Source of the DNA: DASYAN01 sp036501345
GTDB taxonomy: Bacteria; Chloroflexota; Ktedonobacteria; Ktedonobacterales; Ktedonobacteraceae
DNA length: 6,298 nt
Assembly: GCA_036501345.1 (NCBI GenBank)
Contig: DASYAN010000255.1
Location: 1-6,298 of the forward strand
Direction of reading: 5' to 3'
Below are positions 5,756 to 6,298 of this stretch, one piece after another (within the stretch, counting starts at the first letter, position 1; every line of letters starts with the position of its first letter). The notes beneath the pieces are model-generated. The model had not been told where the DNA came from. It saw only the letters and a list, made by a program, of their open reading frames with translations, and searched no databases. Made by a program: the position numbers and the translations under genes.

Positions 5756-5803
5756 GTAGACTTCAGCGGGGCTGATCTCAGCAAGTCGATTTGCGCGGAT
5801 CTA
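5756..5803 (+). pseudogene. Frameshifted remnant of further pentapeptide repeats
   Basis: Beyond the stop codon, bases 5756-5785 encode VDFSGADLSK, two perfect pentapeptide units, in the +1 frame relative to the gene. From 5788 the original frame resumes with DLRGS. One fewer C in the CCC run at 5743-5745 would bypass the TAA and enter the first remnant. One extra G after 5785 would give SKVDLRG and return to the starting frame. The upstream gene was therefore probably longer, and two small indels now separate its tail. Confidence 0.6.
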
Positions 5804-5875
5804 TGCGTATAAAAGCAAGAGCTAGAAGCCAACAACCGCTTAGAAAAGTGCTTCCATTCCCACATGAGGAGTAGT

Positions 5876-5902
5876 TCTGGTCGGGCCTGTCGACCAGACA
5901 GG
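5876..5902 (+). promoter_or_regulatory. Two overlapping, mutually exclusive hairpins upstream of the small ORF
   Basis: Stem 1 is TCTGGTCG (5876-5883) with CGACCAGA (5891-5898), 8 perfect base pairs and a 7-nt loop. Stem 2 is CCTGTC (5886-5891) with GACAGG (5897-5902), 6 base pairs and a 5-nt loop. They share bases, so only one can form. GGGCC (5883-5887) can also pair with GGCCC (5911-5915). No T-run follows either stem. Confidence 0.4.
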
Positions 5903-6057
5903 AGAGAGTGGGCCCATCACCCAGTCATAGGATGATGTGCCCAACACATCTCTTTCTCTGCCACGCTGCTAGCGTAAAGAGCAGTAGCACTAGGAACACT
6001 AGAAGCGAGGAAGCAAGAACCACCACAGCTCCTTTACAACATAACACCGGAGGTAAA

Positions 6058-6282
6058 ATGATCAGAGAAGACCGCTACTATGTCCAACGCCTCACTGAAC
6101 AAGTTTTTTTAATCCGTGAGCGTCAATCCGCAAGCGGAGGGGCAGAACCTAACGACCGCCATGTCCGATCGTTTGACAACCACCGTGATGCACATCTCTA
6201 TGCCAGTAGCGTGAACGAGACACAAAGAAAGTTAGATGAGCAATACGGCTACTGGGTACAGCGTGCTTTCGAAGAAAGATAA
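6058..6282 (+). CDS. Small uncharacterised protein (74 aa)
   Basis: I do not recognise a family. The predicted 74-aa protein is hydrophilic, rich in Arg, Glu and Gln, and contains several aromatic residues: RYYVQRL (6-12), VFLIRER (16-22), a Gly/Ser/Asn/Asp turn region (24-33), VRSFD (36-40), HLYASSVNE (46-54) and a likely C-terminal amphipathic helix TQRKLDEQYGYWVQRAF (55-71). There is no signal peptide, membrane segment or Cys motif. It may be a small alpha/beta domain. The ATG at 6058 is strongly supported by CCGGAGGT ending 3 nt upstream; a longer frame from 5908 lacks a ribosome site and reads like non-coding sequence. It follows a leader with competing hairpins. Sixteen bases remain after the stop, with no visible terminator. 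Confidence 0.75.
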   Translation: MIREDRYYVQRLTEQVFLIRERQSASGGAEPNDRHVRSFDNHRDAHLYASSVNETQRKLDEQYGYWVQRAFEER

Positions 6283-6298
6283 ATAAAGCTATGGAAAC

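Larger units (their letters stand above)
5749..6057. other. 309-bp region after the pentapeptide gene: decayed repeats plus competing hairpins
   Basis: The first 60 or so bases are out-of-frame pentapeptide coding (separate entry). The middle holds the two competing hairpins at 5876-5902. The rest has no convincing gene. An open frame runs into the small protein gene from 5908, but its predicted peptide is Ser/Thr/His-rich, has no Shine-Dalgarno at its ATG, and is unlikely to be translated. TATAAA (5808-5813) is an isolated -10-like box without a -35. Confidence 0.4.

Noticed and set aside
5908..6057. N-terminal extension of the small protein from ATG 5908
   Set aside because: There is no Shine-Dalgarno at 5908 and the extension looks like translated non-coding sequence, whereas ATG 6058 has an ideal Shine-Dalgarno.

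Overview
The window holds six protein genes and part of a seventh. Base composition looks near-balanced by eye, codon use is mixed and the intergenic gaps are long. The gene set is an orphan NarL-type response regulator, an SDR dehydrogenase beside a divergent QueA homologue, an endonuclease III, a minimal DEAD-box helicase, a pentapeptide-repeat protein and a small orphan protein. This suits a large-genome soil bacterium. My best guess is Chloroflexota, class Ktedonobacteria, by resemblance only; no rRNA or other taxonomic marker is present.

Left part, minus strand (read right to left): a LuxR/NarL response regulator (1762-2454), then an SDR oxidoreductase (888-1604), then a QueA-like protein that runs off the left edge (1-742). 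The SDR and QueA-like genes probably form a transcription unit. The QueA-like reading frame has an ambiguous 5' end. The best Shine-Dalgarno and ATG, 5 nt after the SDR stop, are one base out of frame with the homologous protein, which suggests a single-base deletion or a sequencing error.

Middle, plus strand: after a divergent intergenic region comes endonuclease III (nth), with its HhH motif, catalytic Lys/Asp and four-Cys iron-sulphur loop intact. A 435-bp non-coding stretch follows. It contains a good sigma70-type promoter (3703-3731) that would give a leader of about 240 nt, ending in two mutually exclusive hairpins just before the Shine-Dalgarno of a minimal DEAD-box RNA helicase (3980-5095). 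A structured leader on an RNA-helicase gene is the most interesting regulatory candidate here.

Right part, plus strand: a probable terminator, then a 28-unit pentapeptide-repeat protein (5221-5748) with a 105-bp internal duplication. The DNA after its stop codon still encodes pentapeptides in shifted frames, so the gene looks recently shortened. After a second region with competing hairpins comes a 74-aa uncharacterised protein (6058-6282) with an excellent Shine-Dalgarno. I see no mobile element, CRISPR array, tRNA or rRNA.
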